Source of the DNA: Nautilus pompilius
Lineage: Eukaryota > Mollusca > Cephalopoda > Nautilida > Nautilidae
Reading direction: 5' to 3'
Assembly: GCA_018389105.1 (NCBI GenBank)
Contig: JACATO010000311.1
Location: 1,235,501 to 1,299,500 of the forward strand
DNA: 64,000 nt
In this document: positions 28,701 to 40,700 of the stretch, piece by piece
Layout of the letters: the number at the start of each line of letters is the position of its first letter
Numbering within the stretch: position 1 is the stretch's first letter
Translations under genes and position numbers: made by a program
Notes under the pieces: model-generated
The model's database searches: none
The model's input: the letters and a program-made list of their open reading frames with translations, nothing else
Told to the model about the DNA's origin: nothing

Positions 28701-31700
28701 CTTTTTTGATATGATCAGTCCTAAAAATGGATTTGAACAGAAGCTTACTGATGTCACACTAGCTATCTTTGTGTATTGCTTAGCTGCATTTAACAAATCA
28801 TGGAAAACTAAGCTTCTGGAGATCTTGGCTAATTTAAAAATCACAGAGAAAGCATTGGTATGGATCAACGACTTCCTGAAGAACAAATACATTCAAGTGA
28901 GACATCTAAATCAAAACTTAATGAGAGGAGTCCCTCAAGGGAGGCCCACAGGAACAACTTCTTTATGAAGTTATAGTCACATCATATGTAAATCACCCAA
29001 AAGTGAAACAAGACCCTTACCTCTGTAAGCACAGACCTAATCATTTGGGCTAAAGAAATAAAACTTTGCAACAACCAATCTAAGATAACTGCAACAGTTT
29101 TCATCAGCAACACCAAACTCTACAAGAAAAATCTAATGATCACTGCAAAACATATTTTGGTGACACCTTGAACAATTGACTCTCATTTAACATGAATATC
29201 AAACATTAGCAACAAAGCCAATCCACCAACACTAAAGACACCTCAAATATGCTTCAGTTGCTTGGAAAGCTACAAACCTATTAACACTTGGAAAGCTGGA
29301 TAATGTTCAGTTAGACACCGCTTGAACCATAGGGTGTGTTAGTTTGATACAAAAACACTAGTTAAGTTTGAAAAAACGTTTTTCATTTCTTTTCAAATCA
29401 GATGATATAAACTTAAAATTTAAAATCAACAAGTCCAGTACAGACAACAGTTAACTCTTTAAACTAACCATCCTTGATTGGACATTGAAGGAGAGGATCA
29501 CCAAGCATTCTCCTCTCTGCATAACTACTACAGATGAATGTCAACTCTTGATCAAGTGTGCCTGCCTTCATTTGACTTGCACCTGTCTGTTGTATGCTGG
29601 AAAGGGTAATAGTGTCACCATCTTGAAGTCTCTTGCAATAGAAGCCAGTGACTCCTGAATCAAAGTTTACATGGATAGTTCTGAAGAAAATTGATAGAAT
29701 GGAGGCTTTGATATCTATGATATCTTTCTCAACAAGCAGACACTGACTGTACTCATTATAGAAGGAAAGCATGCTTCAACTTCATTGCTAAGCTTTTGGC
29801 CACCAGTCATGTTCTCTGTATCACTCCAGGGGATTGATGCTACAAACACCATTGTGCACAAAGTCCAGCAGCAGTTTTAAGCAACTCTATATCAGACTAA
29901 GTTCAGTTGGATTTCTTCACATGTGAAAATCTCTGGAAATGAGCAGGTGGACCATCTTGTGAAATAGAATACCATGTCAAGCAGACTAGAGAAACTGTTC
30001 TAGTAGATTTCATAACCTATGCAAAGCAGAAGCTACTGAACAAGTGAAATTCAGACCACCTTCCTGATTGGTACAATCAATTTTACCTTAAACCCAGTGA
30101 ATCTCTTTCTTTTAATTCCAAGACAGTAAGCAGTAAATACAAGTATTCCTGTCTTAATTGAGATGTTGACACAGAGTAGATTTATGATTTGTAAATGGGT
30201 CACCTATCCTTCTTGTCTAAAATGAGGTAGTGATCTGTCTCAAACTAACATTCTTGAAAACTCAAGTTATGAAGGATAGCAAATGTCCCAGTCTTGCAAA
30301 TGAGAACATCATCAAAGTTATGAAATCATTTCCTGAATTACCTGGTCTTTGAAAGGCAATATGTGCTGATACTTGAAATCATGGGATAAGTAGCAGCAGC
30401 TAAAAATGGCACAAAAGGATGGCCTTTTGGTTCCTACTGTTATCCAATAATGATGAAGTAAAGAATTTTCATCTAGTGTTTATGTATTTTATTTGTGTGA
30501 TATAGCCATATCAGGAAAAGAAATACTTTCTATTGGTCTGGAGAGAGAAAGCAACTGATTTACTATAACTGTGGCACATCTACACCCAACAAACATGCCT
30601 GTATTGGGCCAATGCTGGTGATATACCATTTTGTACTGGCACCGTTGGCCTGTTACACAGGTCATTGGGCCAATGCTGGGCCATTACCTATCTACCATTA
30701 CGATGTGAGTTTTTCACAAACTATATTGGTCCAGCATTAGACCAGCATTGAGCCAATACAGCAGCCTGTATGTTAATTGGGCAGTAGTGCTAAAAATTAT
30801 GAAATAGCTAAAAAATTAACTGAGCATGCACAATATAAACACCAGAGAAACAAAACAAGGATCTATTCATAAAGTGGAAATGTAGAGTGCATGCAGGTGT
30901 ATTGTGATAACATGCTGTCCAGTGTCAGTATTTGGTTTAGGACCCATTAGCACCTCCAACTGCATTAAGGTTGTAAAGTAACTGTTGTGGAATAAAATAC
31001 CAGTGTCCTGCACAGCTTGCCATAACTGCTAGACCTTGTGATAGCTAATTTATGATTCTAAGGACTCCAGTGTCTTGTGTTTTTTGTGTCTTTGTTTGTT
31101 GAAAGATGAATCTGAAGCCTGCCAAATGTAAACCTGACAGACCACCATAATTTTTAAGTATCTCTGTGCATCTGAGCATTCAGTTATCCATCAATCTTGA
31201 TCAGTTTGTGCACTCCATTTCATGAGATCCACCCCAAAACACTATTGAATTCTCAAACTTTGAATTATCAGAAATGCACACCTTATTCCAGTCTTCAGCC
31301 CTCCATTTTTTTTGGTTTTTAATAAGTTGCATCTTAAGCCCATTTTCCTCTGCACAGAAATGTTTTCTAGAAGCCACTCAGTCCATTTTTGTACAGTATT
31401 TTCCTTACCAGACTTGCACACACCACATACTCTGTGCTAGGTTACTCACTAGTTGCTTACTTGAATGCTATCTGGCAGAAATTACCCTCAGATACTGTAA
31501 GATTTTGAAAATAATATTCTTTCTTGACCTGATTTGTTGTCAACAGAAATGGTTTCCTGTAATTTCTTTAAAATTTTGCTGACATTAATTTGTGAAACTA
31601 CAGTTTTTCTTGGTAATTTTCTTCATTCTATACTTTTCTCCTCTCAGTACTGCACTCTTCTATTCCTTCCATTGGATGCATAAGATGGTCTCTTTATTAA

Positions 31701-34700
31701 TCACTATATTTTATACCTATACTGAAATATGTGTACCATTTTTATTGGCTTTGTGCTTTCTTAATTGGCTAATAGCTAACCATTAGTATAGAGATGTTAA
31801 CCTAAATTGCTGTATACAGATTTTTACTAACCATTTAAGCACACATTTGAAGCAGCAAAATGGAAATGTTCATTAAATTCACAAGTCAATAAATACTGCA
31901 TACTCTGTATGTCAAGTTCTATGATCATTTGTAGAACATACCTAGTAATTTCAATCACTGACTTGCAAAATCAATTCATTTATTAAAAGTTGCGATATTT
32001 TGTAACACTGCTGTATACAGTTAACATAATTTTACATTTGATTTCTTATTTAAAATTTAATTCATAGTTCCTATCAAATTATCTGGCAGCTAAACTAGGG
32101 AATATGTAGATTTACTGTCATTTTTGTGGAATGTGCACATTCCCAAACTGAACCAGGGAACATGTAACTATTCTGAACATTTTAGGGATTGTATAGATTC
32201 TTTTATTTACAGATTTCCTGTAAAATAGAAACACACTGACAGCTACGTTTTTATTTTTAACTTTTTTTTCTAATTTCCTTTTGCCTGTACTCTAGATGAA
32301 ATAATTGAGAAGATTCACAATGCTGGTTTTCGAATAGCAGCACAAAAGGAAACCATTCTTAGTAAGGATATTGCGGAGAGTTTCTATGAAGAGCACAGAG
32401 ATAAAGAATATTTTGATGACTTGGTGCACCATATGACAAGGTAAGTTAATTATCCTGTTTCTATAGGTCTACATAGATGCATACAGTGTTAGTTAGGTTT
32501 GGTTAAATTCAATGAACAATCAATCCAGTGTATATGAGATTTACCTACAGGGGGTAGATAGATCTTTATGAAAAGAAGCATTTACTATAGCTTTTTTTTT
32601 TTTTTTTTGCATTTTTCAGTGAATTCCAGTCTCAAATTTTATTTCAGGCAGACCTACAACGTATTTCTTTTTAAAATATTTATTAAATATTTACAATAAA
32701 AATTAATTGATAATTCAAACTTCTACATCTCTGTTGTAGATTTAGTTTTATTAAAGATGGGATAAGCATAGTTTCAAACATTTATGTAGTAATTATTTAG
32801 TTATTCATTCCAGTCAGTTTTATCATTATTTGTCTTTATTAATTTTGTTGTGCTTCTTTTGGATTTTTGCAGCTTTGTGATACATATCTGAAGCAAGGAA
32901 ATTTTTTTTAAAATTTATGATACATTTTACACAATTAAATTCTCTAAACTAAAAGAATAAGTAAGTAAAATGTTGTTTTTAGAAGCTCTGTTAGTCTCTG
33001 CAAAACTGGATAGGTGGGTAACGTATTTAGCTAGCCACTATAAATGCAAATCTTCATACCATTCTAATACCTTTTTGTAGTGGACCCACTATGTTTATGG
33101 TGCTTTCACGTGAAGATGCTATACAAGGTTGGAGGAACACAATAGGCCCAACTGACCCTGAAATAGCAAAGTTGGAAGTTCCAGAAACGTGAGGATCTTT
33201 TCCTCCAAATTTTATAATCATAAGATGGATGTGTAATTTTCTAAAGTAAACTTTTAATGTAATGTTTTTTAACTTAAACTTCTATCTAAATATTAAAATG
33301 TAATGTTGTTATTTTTTGTTAGGTATCCTATAAAATATGTTAAAAACAGGTTATCTTCCGTTCACATTGCATTTTAACTACTTGTTGTTTTGATTTATTT
33401 ATTATAATATTTTTAAAAATTGCAGATGTATTCTTACCAATCCTATATAAAACATTTTAATAATATTCACTACAAAGTTCCATTTTGTCATTTAAAAAAA
33501 TTAATCTAAATTAATACTTTTTTATCTCAGTTGAAAAGATTACTGCAAGCAAGGAAAATTCCTTTTAATTTATTCATACTTATTTAGAAACCAATCTGAT
33601 TTTATATCAGTAATGTCATAGTTTAGGTCCTTACCTTTATTTATAATAATGGTTCTTTTTGGCAATAAATAGCAGTAGTTAACTATACATCTATAATTAG
33701 TTATCAGAAAGATGTCTTTGACAAAAAAATATGGTTAAAACTGTAATGTTTTCTTGTACAAATGTTTTTCACTTTGTGTTGTTTTTGATTTTATTTTAGA
33801 ATACGTGCCATGTATGGCGAAGATGTACTGAAAAATGCTGTCCATGGCAGTTCATCAATGGAACATGCAAAGAAAACCATCTTGTCTCTATTTAGTATGC
33901 TGTTTCTCTTTCTTTGTATAACTACAGAATACTCAGCATAAAGGCATACCGATTTCCTACATTAACTAAATATACTCACAATAAAGAAAGCAAAAAGAAG
34001 AAACAAAATTATTTAAATTAAGATAGTGAAAGAAGGAGAAAAGATGTTTTTGCTGTATAGCACATATAAAAATTAAAGAAACAAATAATTAATTAAATAA
34101 TACTGATAAGAGGATAGAGAGATGAAATGATGTTCCACAAACAATTAAGAGAACTGGTAGATCAGAGAAAATTAAGGCTGATTGCATTATTCAAAATAAG
34201 GATTACATGTACATGTTTTATATTTGAGCAGTAGAATTGGACATATAATTCTAATATGATATTCTGATGTTGCTATTTCTCTGAAGCAGATCATTTGCCC
34301 CACTATACAACTATCTAAATTTCAGTATTATGCATGCCTCATTAATATTCATGTGAATACACATCTAATTGTATTCAGTTTCTTCTGTCAGCTTTTATTT
34401 TTCTTAAACATAATTCATAGCTTGTTAAAAATTGTTTAACATTAAATTATATAGTATTTCATCTAATGATGGAGTATGTTTTAAAGAGATGGTTTTCCCT
34501 TTGCTATTTAAATTTAACTTTAAACAAATTATTATGAATATTTTCTTTTCTAATATCTGATATCATCAATAATCAGCTGTCATGTATTTGTGTTATGTGA
34601 TGTGTGTTCAGACTTCCTTTGTCTGTATGAGCTGAGAAGCTCCAATCACCCAGTCATGTAAACCCAAAAGACTGTACCTTGTATGTATTAACAAATGTTT

Positions 34701-37700
34701 AGTACATTCACCTGTATGGATTTCATTGTGTATATATATTTATGCAAGTCACTGATACGCATTTGAGTTAGTAATTATATTTCTCTAAATCAACTATGCA
34801 GCAACATTTCTATCAAGATGCTTATCACTTCTTTAAGATGATGATGCTGCACTACTATCAGAATTGCACTTTAGAGCAGAGAAAGAGGATGAGGGTGCTC
34901 AAGACGAACAGATAGCATTAGGTGTTGAAGGTAAGGAATATGGATGGCTTTTTTGTTATTATACTGGGATCAGAATCAATTATGTACTGATAAGCATCTT
35001 AAAAGGATAATTTATTATTCCATAAAAAACAAAAACAGGAAAAAATCTTGCTTAGTTAAGGTAAAACGTGACCTGCTTCTTAAAAGGCTATATTACTGTA
35101 TGTTAATGCCTTTGATGTCAGTATTGTTCACTTTTCAGTAATTCAAAAGTTTATTCAGCATCTAATGATCAGTCTATCAGGGTTGTGCATTGCCAGATTC
35201 TCTTGTTTAACATTGTAGAATAATTTGTTTTAGAGTATATTATTTTAATGATTGTTTAGTCATGTTTGTAAATGTTATCTGTCAGCTTAGAAACATGTTT
35301 GGCCATACATGAAGATTAATTATGAACATTTTCTTTTTCAAAACATTACATCTAAAATTGTATTTAAAAAAAAAGCATTACAAATTGCATACCAAACTAA
35401 CTAGACTTAACAAAGAAAATAATATCTAAATTCTATTCCAATCCAGCCACATTATTATAAAATAAAACAATTCAAATTATAAGATTTGTTAAAGAAAGTT
35501 CTATCATGAAAATATCAAATTTTCTGTTAAATATCTGAAAAGAGATCTTATAGCTTTATTAAAGAAGCCTTCACTAAGTAATGAAATCCTGTGTAAAAAC
35601 TGGTTTTTATGCATGGAAAAATCAGTTGGAAGTTTATAATAGATTAGGTTTAAAGAAAAAAATCCACTTGACTGCTAAAATTATTTATTTAAAAGTCTTT
35701 CTTATGTTTCTAATTGAAATATTACATCTGAGACAGCTAACTCAGTTTAACATGCAGTTACAATTTTAAAAGGAGAAATAACTTGTGAATTATACATTAA
35801 TTTTTATGTATGTTAGTAAAAAGATTCCCCCAATTTAATTTATTAGGCACAGGAAATTCAAAATTTATGTTTGAATTTTATTATATTGTGTCCTTTTAAA
35901 CTCTTTGCATAATAAAAATATATAACCATTTAAAAAATAAAAAAAAGTACCTGTTCTCAAAAAGAGGCAGATTTGGGTAGGGAAATATCTCAAAATCATG
36001 TATTTGTTCAAATTAAAATGAATCTACATTTAGCATAATACATGAAAATGCTTCTCTAATAGTTTATGGATTGAGTGAGTTGATCACTTTTTCACACATT
36101 TCCAAGAGACACCATGTGACAATAAGATAGAACTGTTTTGGTCATGTGTACAAGACTTACCTAAACTGTAAAGTACTGACCTGACCGGGTAACATTCAAG
36201 CTTTGATTACTACTGGTTTTCAGAACAAAAAAAAACAAAAACATGAAGAGAACATAAAGCCAAGATGCAGTTGAAGAACTGCACAATGCCATTGGTAATG
36301 CTCAAATCTGTGGTGCATCATAAAACGTTTTATGGTTGATTCATAAATACCTTCTCCAAATAATTGCCAAAAAGACTGCATAGAATAATGGAATTTTAGT
36401 TTATTAGCAACAGGGAAAGAAGATGTCATAAAAACAGGAAGTTTGCTTTGTATTTTACCATCACACAAGACTGTACAGCTGTATTTCAGATAATTTAGTA
36501 AAAATGGAAAGTAACGCATTCCACAATGGCATGCCCAACCCTGTTCTTGCAGAAGGTTGCAGCAGCCTTCCCCATAAAAGAAACCCTGAGCAAAATGATC
36601 TTGAATAGAGAACAATTCCTAGTGATGTTAATATTCTGGTGGTGTTACAAATGTTCATAAAGGAAGCTAACCATCAAAGAATGGAGATTTAAAACCCAAA
36701 TCAAACTGAAGAAAAGTTAACATAGCAAAACACAATACAACATTAATCAACAATCAAATGTTTTTACCTTCAGAAGACTAGTAACTGTATTAGATATAGA
36801 TAATCAGAATTACAGGAGATTTTTAAAAGCCCTGTTTGCTGAAGTACCAATCATATCTATTTTTTTTTTTTTTTTACTATATTTACTGTTTTCTCTTCAA
36901 CTCTCTCAGCACAACATTCCAGGTAGATTCTACTTGATTACTAAAACACCTCTTCTGTCCAACTAGATGGCTGTACTGTAAAGCATATAATTTTAAACAT
37001 GAAATGTGATTCTATCACATTATTTGTCTTTTATATCTGCTAATTTTTTAAAAATATATAAATAAAGCTATCTGAAATATGCATGGTCAAAACATCGTAT
37101 TCTCCTATTGAAGGTATAGAAACTGAAGGTGAAGAGACAGCTGCTGAACAAAGGGAGGAACAAGGAGAGGAAGGAGGTAAAATGTTATCACTTTTTATGA
37201 ATTATAGATGGATTATCTAGGAAATGAATTTCTAGCAACATTGTTGAATATTATCTGTCTAGGAATATTTGTTCTCTGATTGTGTTATTACATATGGTAA
37301 TAAATTCAAACTGATTAACAAAGGACATTGATGCTGTACTGGAAAGAGAATAGTAGTGTGACCTTAACTCTCAGACCTATACAACTTGATTTAAAGGGTG
37401 GTCACAGTGGGTTAGGTGAATATATATACAGTTGACCCCCGCGTAATCGCGGCCCCGGTTATTCGCGTAATTTTCCTTAGAACCCAACTAATAATTGTCC
37501 GTGGAAACCCCCGCATATTCGCGGAATCGCAAATATCTTCCGCAATTTTTTATGGCTTTTTTCGTGGCAATATATATTTTTTCACGCTTTTTAATGCTAA
37601 ATTATTAATAACAATATAATTTACTAATTTTGTAATATTAATACTAACGTAAATTCAGCAAAATATCAATATAAAATAAACGCTATTGGCTGGAGGTTTG

Positions 37701-40700
37701 GAAGTAGCCAATCCGAGTGCGTTATTCATTTCTCCTCGCTGCTGATTGGCTGCTGCCCATGAGGCGCTGTCTCAGGCAGATGCAGCCCAGCATCATCCCA
37801 GTTTACCGCATGTAGCTATCTCGAGTGTTTCTCTGAGTGTTGTATTTTTTATTAAATTATTATTATATATTTACTTATATATTTTACGTTATATTTTGAC
37901 GTTTATAGGCATTTTTATGGACCACATCCAATATTCGCGGTTTTTCACTCTTCGCGGGAGCTCTAGGAACGTAACCCCCGCGAATACCGGGGGACAATTG
38001 TATATATATATATATATATATAATAAAATACCTGTCAAATCTTTCCATCTGCCTATGAAGTAGTTATTGCTTGTTCTGTTTAAATATAAATAAAACTGGT
38101 GTCTGAAGTATACATGTTTAAAACATCACATTCTCCTATTAAAGGTACAGAGACTGAAGGTGAAGGAACAGCTGCTGAACAAAGGGAGGAACAAAGAGAA
38201 GAGGAAGGAGGTAAAATCTTATCACTTTTTATAATTATATTAATAGATGGATGATCTAGGAAATGAATTTCTAGAAACACTATTGGATATTAAGAAATTC
38301 AAACTGATTAGCAAAGGACATTGATGTTGTACTAGAAAGAGAATAGTAGCATGGCCTTAACTCCTCTCACAGACCTATACAACAAGATTTCAAGGGTAGT
38401 CACAGTGTGTTAGGTGAATATTCACCTGTCAAATCTTTCCATCTGCCTATGAAGTAGTTATTGCTTATTCTGTTTAAAAATAAATAAAACTGGTATCTGA
38501 AGTATACATGTTTAAAACATCACATTCTCCTATTAAAGGTACAGAGACTGAAGGTGGAGAAACAGCTGCTGAACAAAGGGAGAAACAAAGAGAAGAGGAA
38601 GGAGGTAAAATCTTATCACTTTTTATGAATTATAGATGGATGATCAAGAACATCAGTTAAAAAGCAAATACAAGTGAGAAATAAAAAGTATAGGTATGCC
38701 AGTGATAATTTTTCACTGACTTAGTTTTCTGAAAATTAATATACAGGGTGTCCGTAAAGTTACTATACAGTCTTACCAGTTTACGATCACGTCCCAATTG
38801 AACCAGCCTGGAATAACTGTCTGGGCAGGAATATCGTCTGATGGAATTGTGGGTCCACAGTTCTTCGACGGAACTGTTACAGGAGAAAGGTACCTGGACA
38901 AACTGAGAAATGTCATCGTACCGGCATTGAAACAACGACCAGTAACTTGTAAGACTGTATAGTAACTTTACGGACACCCTGTATATATGTTATAAATAGA
39001 AAAAAAAATTGCACTTAGTTGATAAATGTTTCAGGTATAAATTTTGTATACTGAAGGTATAAGTAAAGGTTTTGTTGTTCAAAGTGAAATGGCAGAGGGT
39101 GAGGATGTTCAACTGTAGCTTGAACCAGTGGATTCTAGTAAGAAATCAGAGAGAACCAGCAGGGATCCCAAACCTAAAGAAAAGAAAGAAATCAACACAG
39201 CACTGAAGACCAACAAGGCAATGCTTACTGATGATAAAGCATCTCACAAACAGCAAAAACAAGCTTTTGAAGAGATGGCTGAAGGTTAAGCCTTTTACTA
39301 AATCAAAATCTTGTTTCTGGTCCATTACTGCAGTTTTGTAAGATTCTGAAATTCCATGTTTAATTAATTTTTTTGTATTCACTAATAATCTCTGTATTGC
39401 TGAATGGTTTCAACCCATCTCACTGCTTTTTATTAGCAAACAAAGTGTTTTCAGTTAAAAAGTAGGTACAACTTCAGCCACTGTGGTAGTTTTGTTGTAG
39501 TTATAGCCACGGTAAAATGAAGCTTCTGGGTGTATGTTATAGTATCCTCAAAAGTTACTTTTGTTACTCAGTGTAGCTATAGTTATACTATTGACTTTAA
39601 TTTCGGCCAAGACAGTCTCCAGCAATGAATACTGTTATAATGATCCACTTTTGCCATTGCAAGTTAACATTAACATCATACGAAACATTAAAATAGAAAC
39701 TCCCTTTTTTTAAATACTGTAAACAAAAACCAGAGTAAGGCAAAACTTTCTCATTTCTAATGGTGGCAGTAATGTTAAATTAGTTTTTGTGTTAGATTTG
39801 CCTCTCTTTTTTACAACCTTCTTGTTCAAAAAAAAAGTAGCAAAACAGCAGGATATGCATAGTATAACACTTAAAGATAAAAGTACTTATAAATAAAAAC
39901 AAGTTCTTCAGCAGTCAGTGCTTAGATCTTTTCAGAAAAGGAACTTATATGTTTGGAAAAATGAACATGAAATGTATGCACTACAGCAGTGTGCAAGAGT
40001 CTTGCATAGAAATGACTAGACTTAGAAAATGGGTTCTTATTTTGTAGAAATTAGTAACTATTGTATGTTTTGTTTTAATTGAAAGGTATCAGTGTCTTTA
40101 AACGATTTATAACACTAAGATCCATTTTGTAATTGCACAGTCAAAATTTAAATATTAATAAAATAATTTTCATGAAATCAGCATGTGCAAAAGTGTTGCA
40201 TAAATTACAAAAAATTAGAATATATATTTTGTGCTATAATAGTTTAGGATAGTAGAAGATAAATATGAAAAAAACTGTCATTTTCCACTATTCTGATTCA
40301 TTTTTGTTCAATATAGTGATGCCGAGAGCCTGATATTTGACCCCCGAACAGTGGGCCACAATCGTTCGCATGAAAGAAGATGGTGAAACTAAGTGGGTCA
40401 TTGCAGATTGTATAGGTTGCAATCAGTCGATGATATCTCGCACCTTGAAACGTTGGAAAGTTGATGGGAGCCTAATTTCGAAACACAGAGCTGGCAGACC
40501 ACAGAAAACAATGGCTCGACAGGATCATCTAATCGCCTGCATGTTGAACTCGGACCGATTCCACACTTCTACCGACATCCAGACCACCTTGTCAAGGCAC
40601 CATGGGATCCAGTTGGCCTCTTGCACCATCAGACGGCGTTTGATCCATATGGGACTGTTCGGGTGATCGGCACAGAAGCCATTCATCAGTCTGGACAATC

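Larger units (their letters stand above)
27841..34930 (+). other. NDPK domain C exons
   Basis: The exons encode ETVAVIKPDGYATK, DEIIEKIHNAGFRIA, SGPTMFMVLSREDAIQGW and YGEDVLKNAVHGSSSMEH. The Lys of IKPD and the catalytic His are both present. The exon at 32296 (145 nt) and the one at 33081 (108 nt) have the same lengths and phases as their counterparts in domain B. Exon 34838-34930 encodes the end of the domain and the start of the acidic tail (AEKEDEGAQDEQ). Confidence 0.85.

Noticed and set aside
29464..29772. 102-codon minus-strand frame (GDTITLSSIQQTGASQMKAG) as RNase H
   Set aside because: A faint resemblance only, on the strand opposite to the surrounding non-LTR element, whose RNase H block is on the plus strand.
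36220..36615. 131-codon minus-strand open frame as a gene
   Set aside because: No family resemblance, no promoter or splice context, Cys/Phe-rich composition as often seen for antisense of AT-rich intron DNA.
40337..40666. TTG start for an intact Tc1 transposase N-terminus
   Set aside because: The natural ATG is at 40319 and is followed by a TGA at 40331, so the frame is broken.
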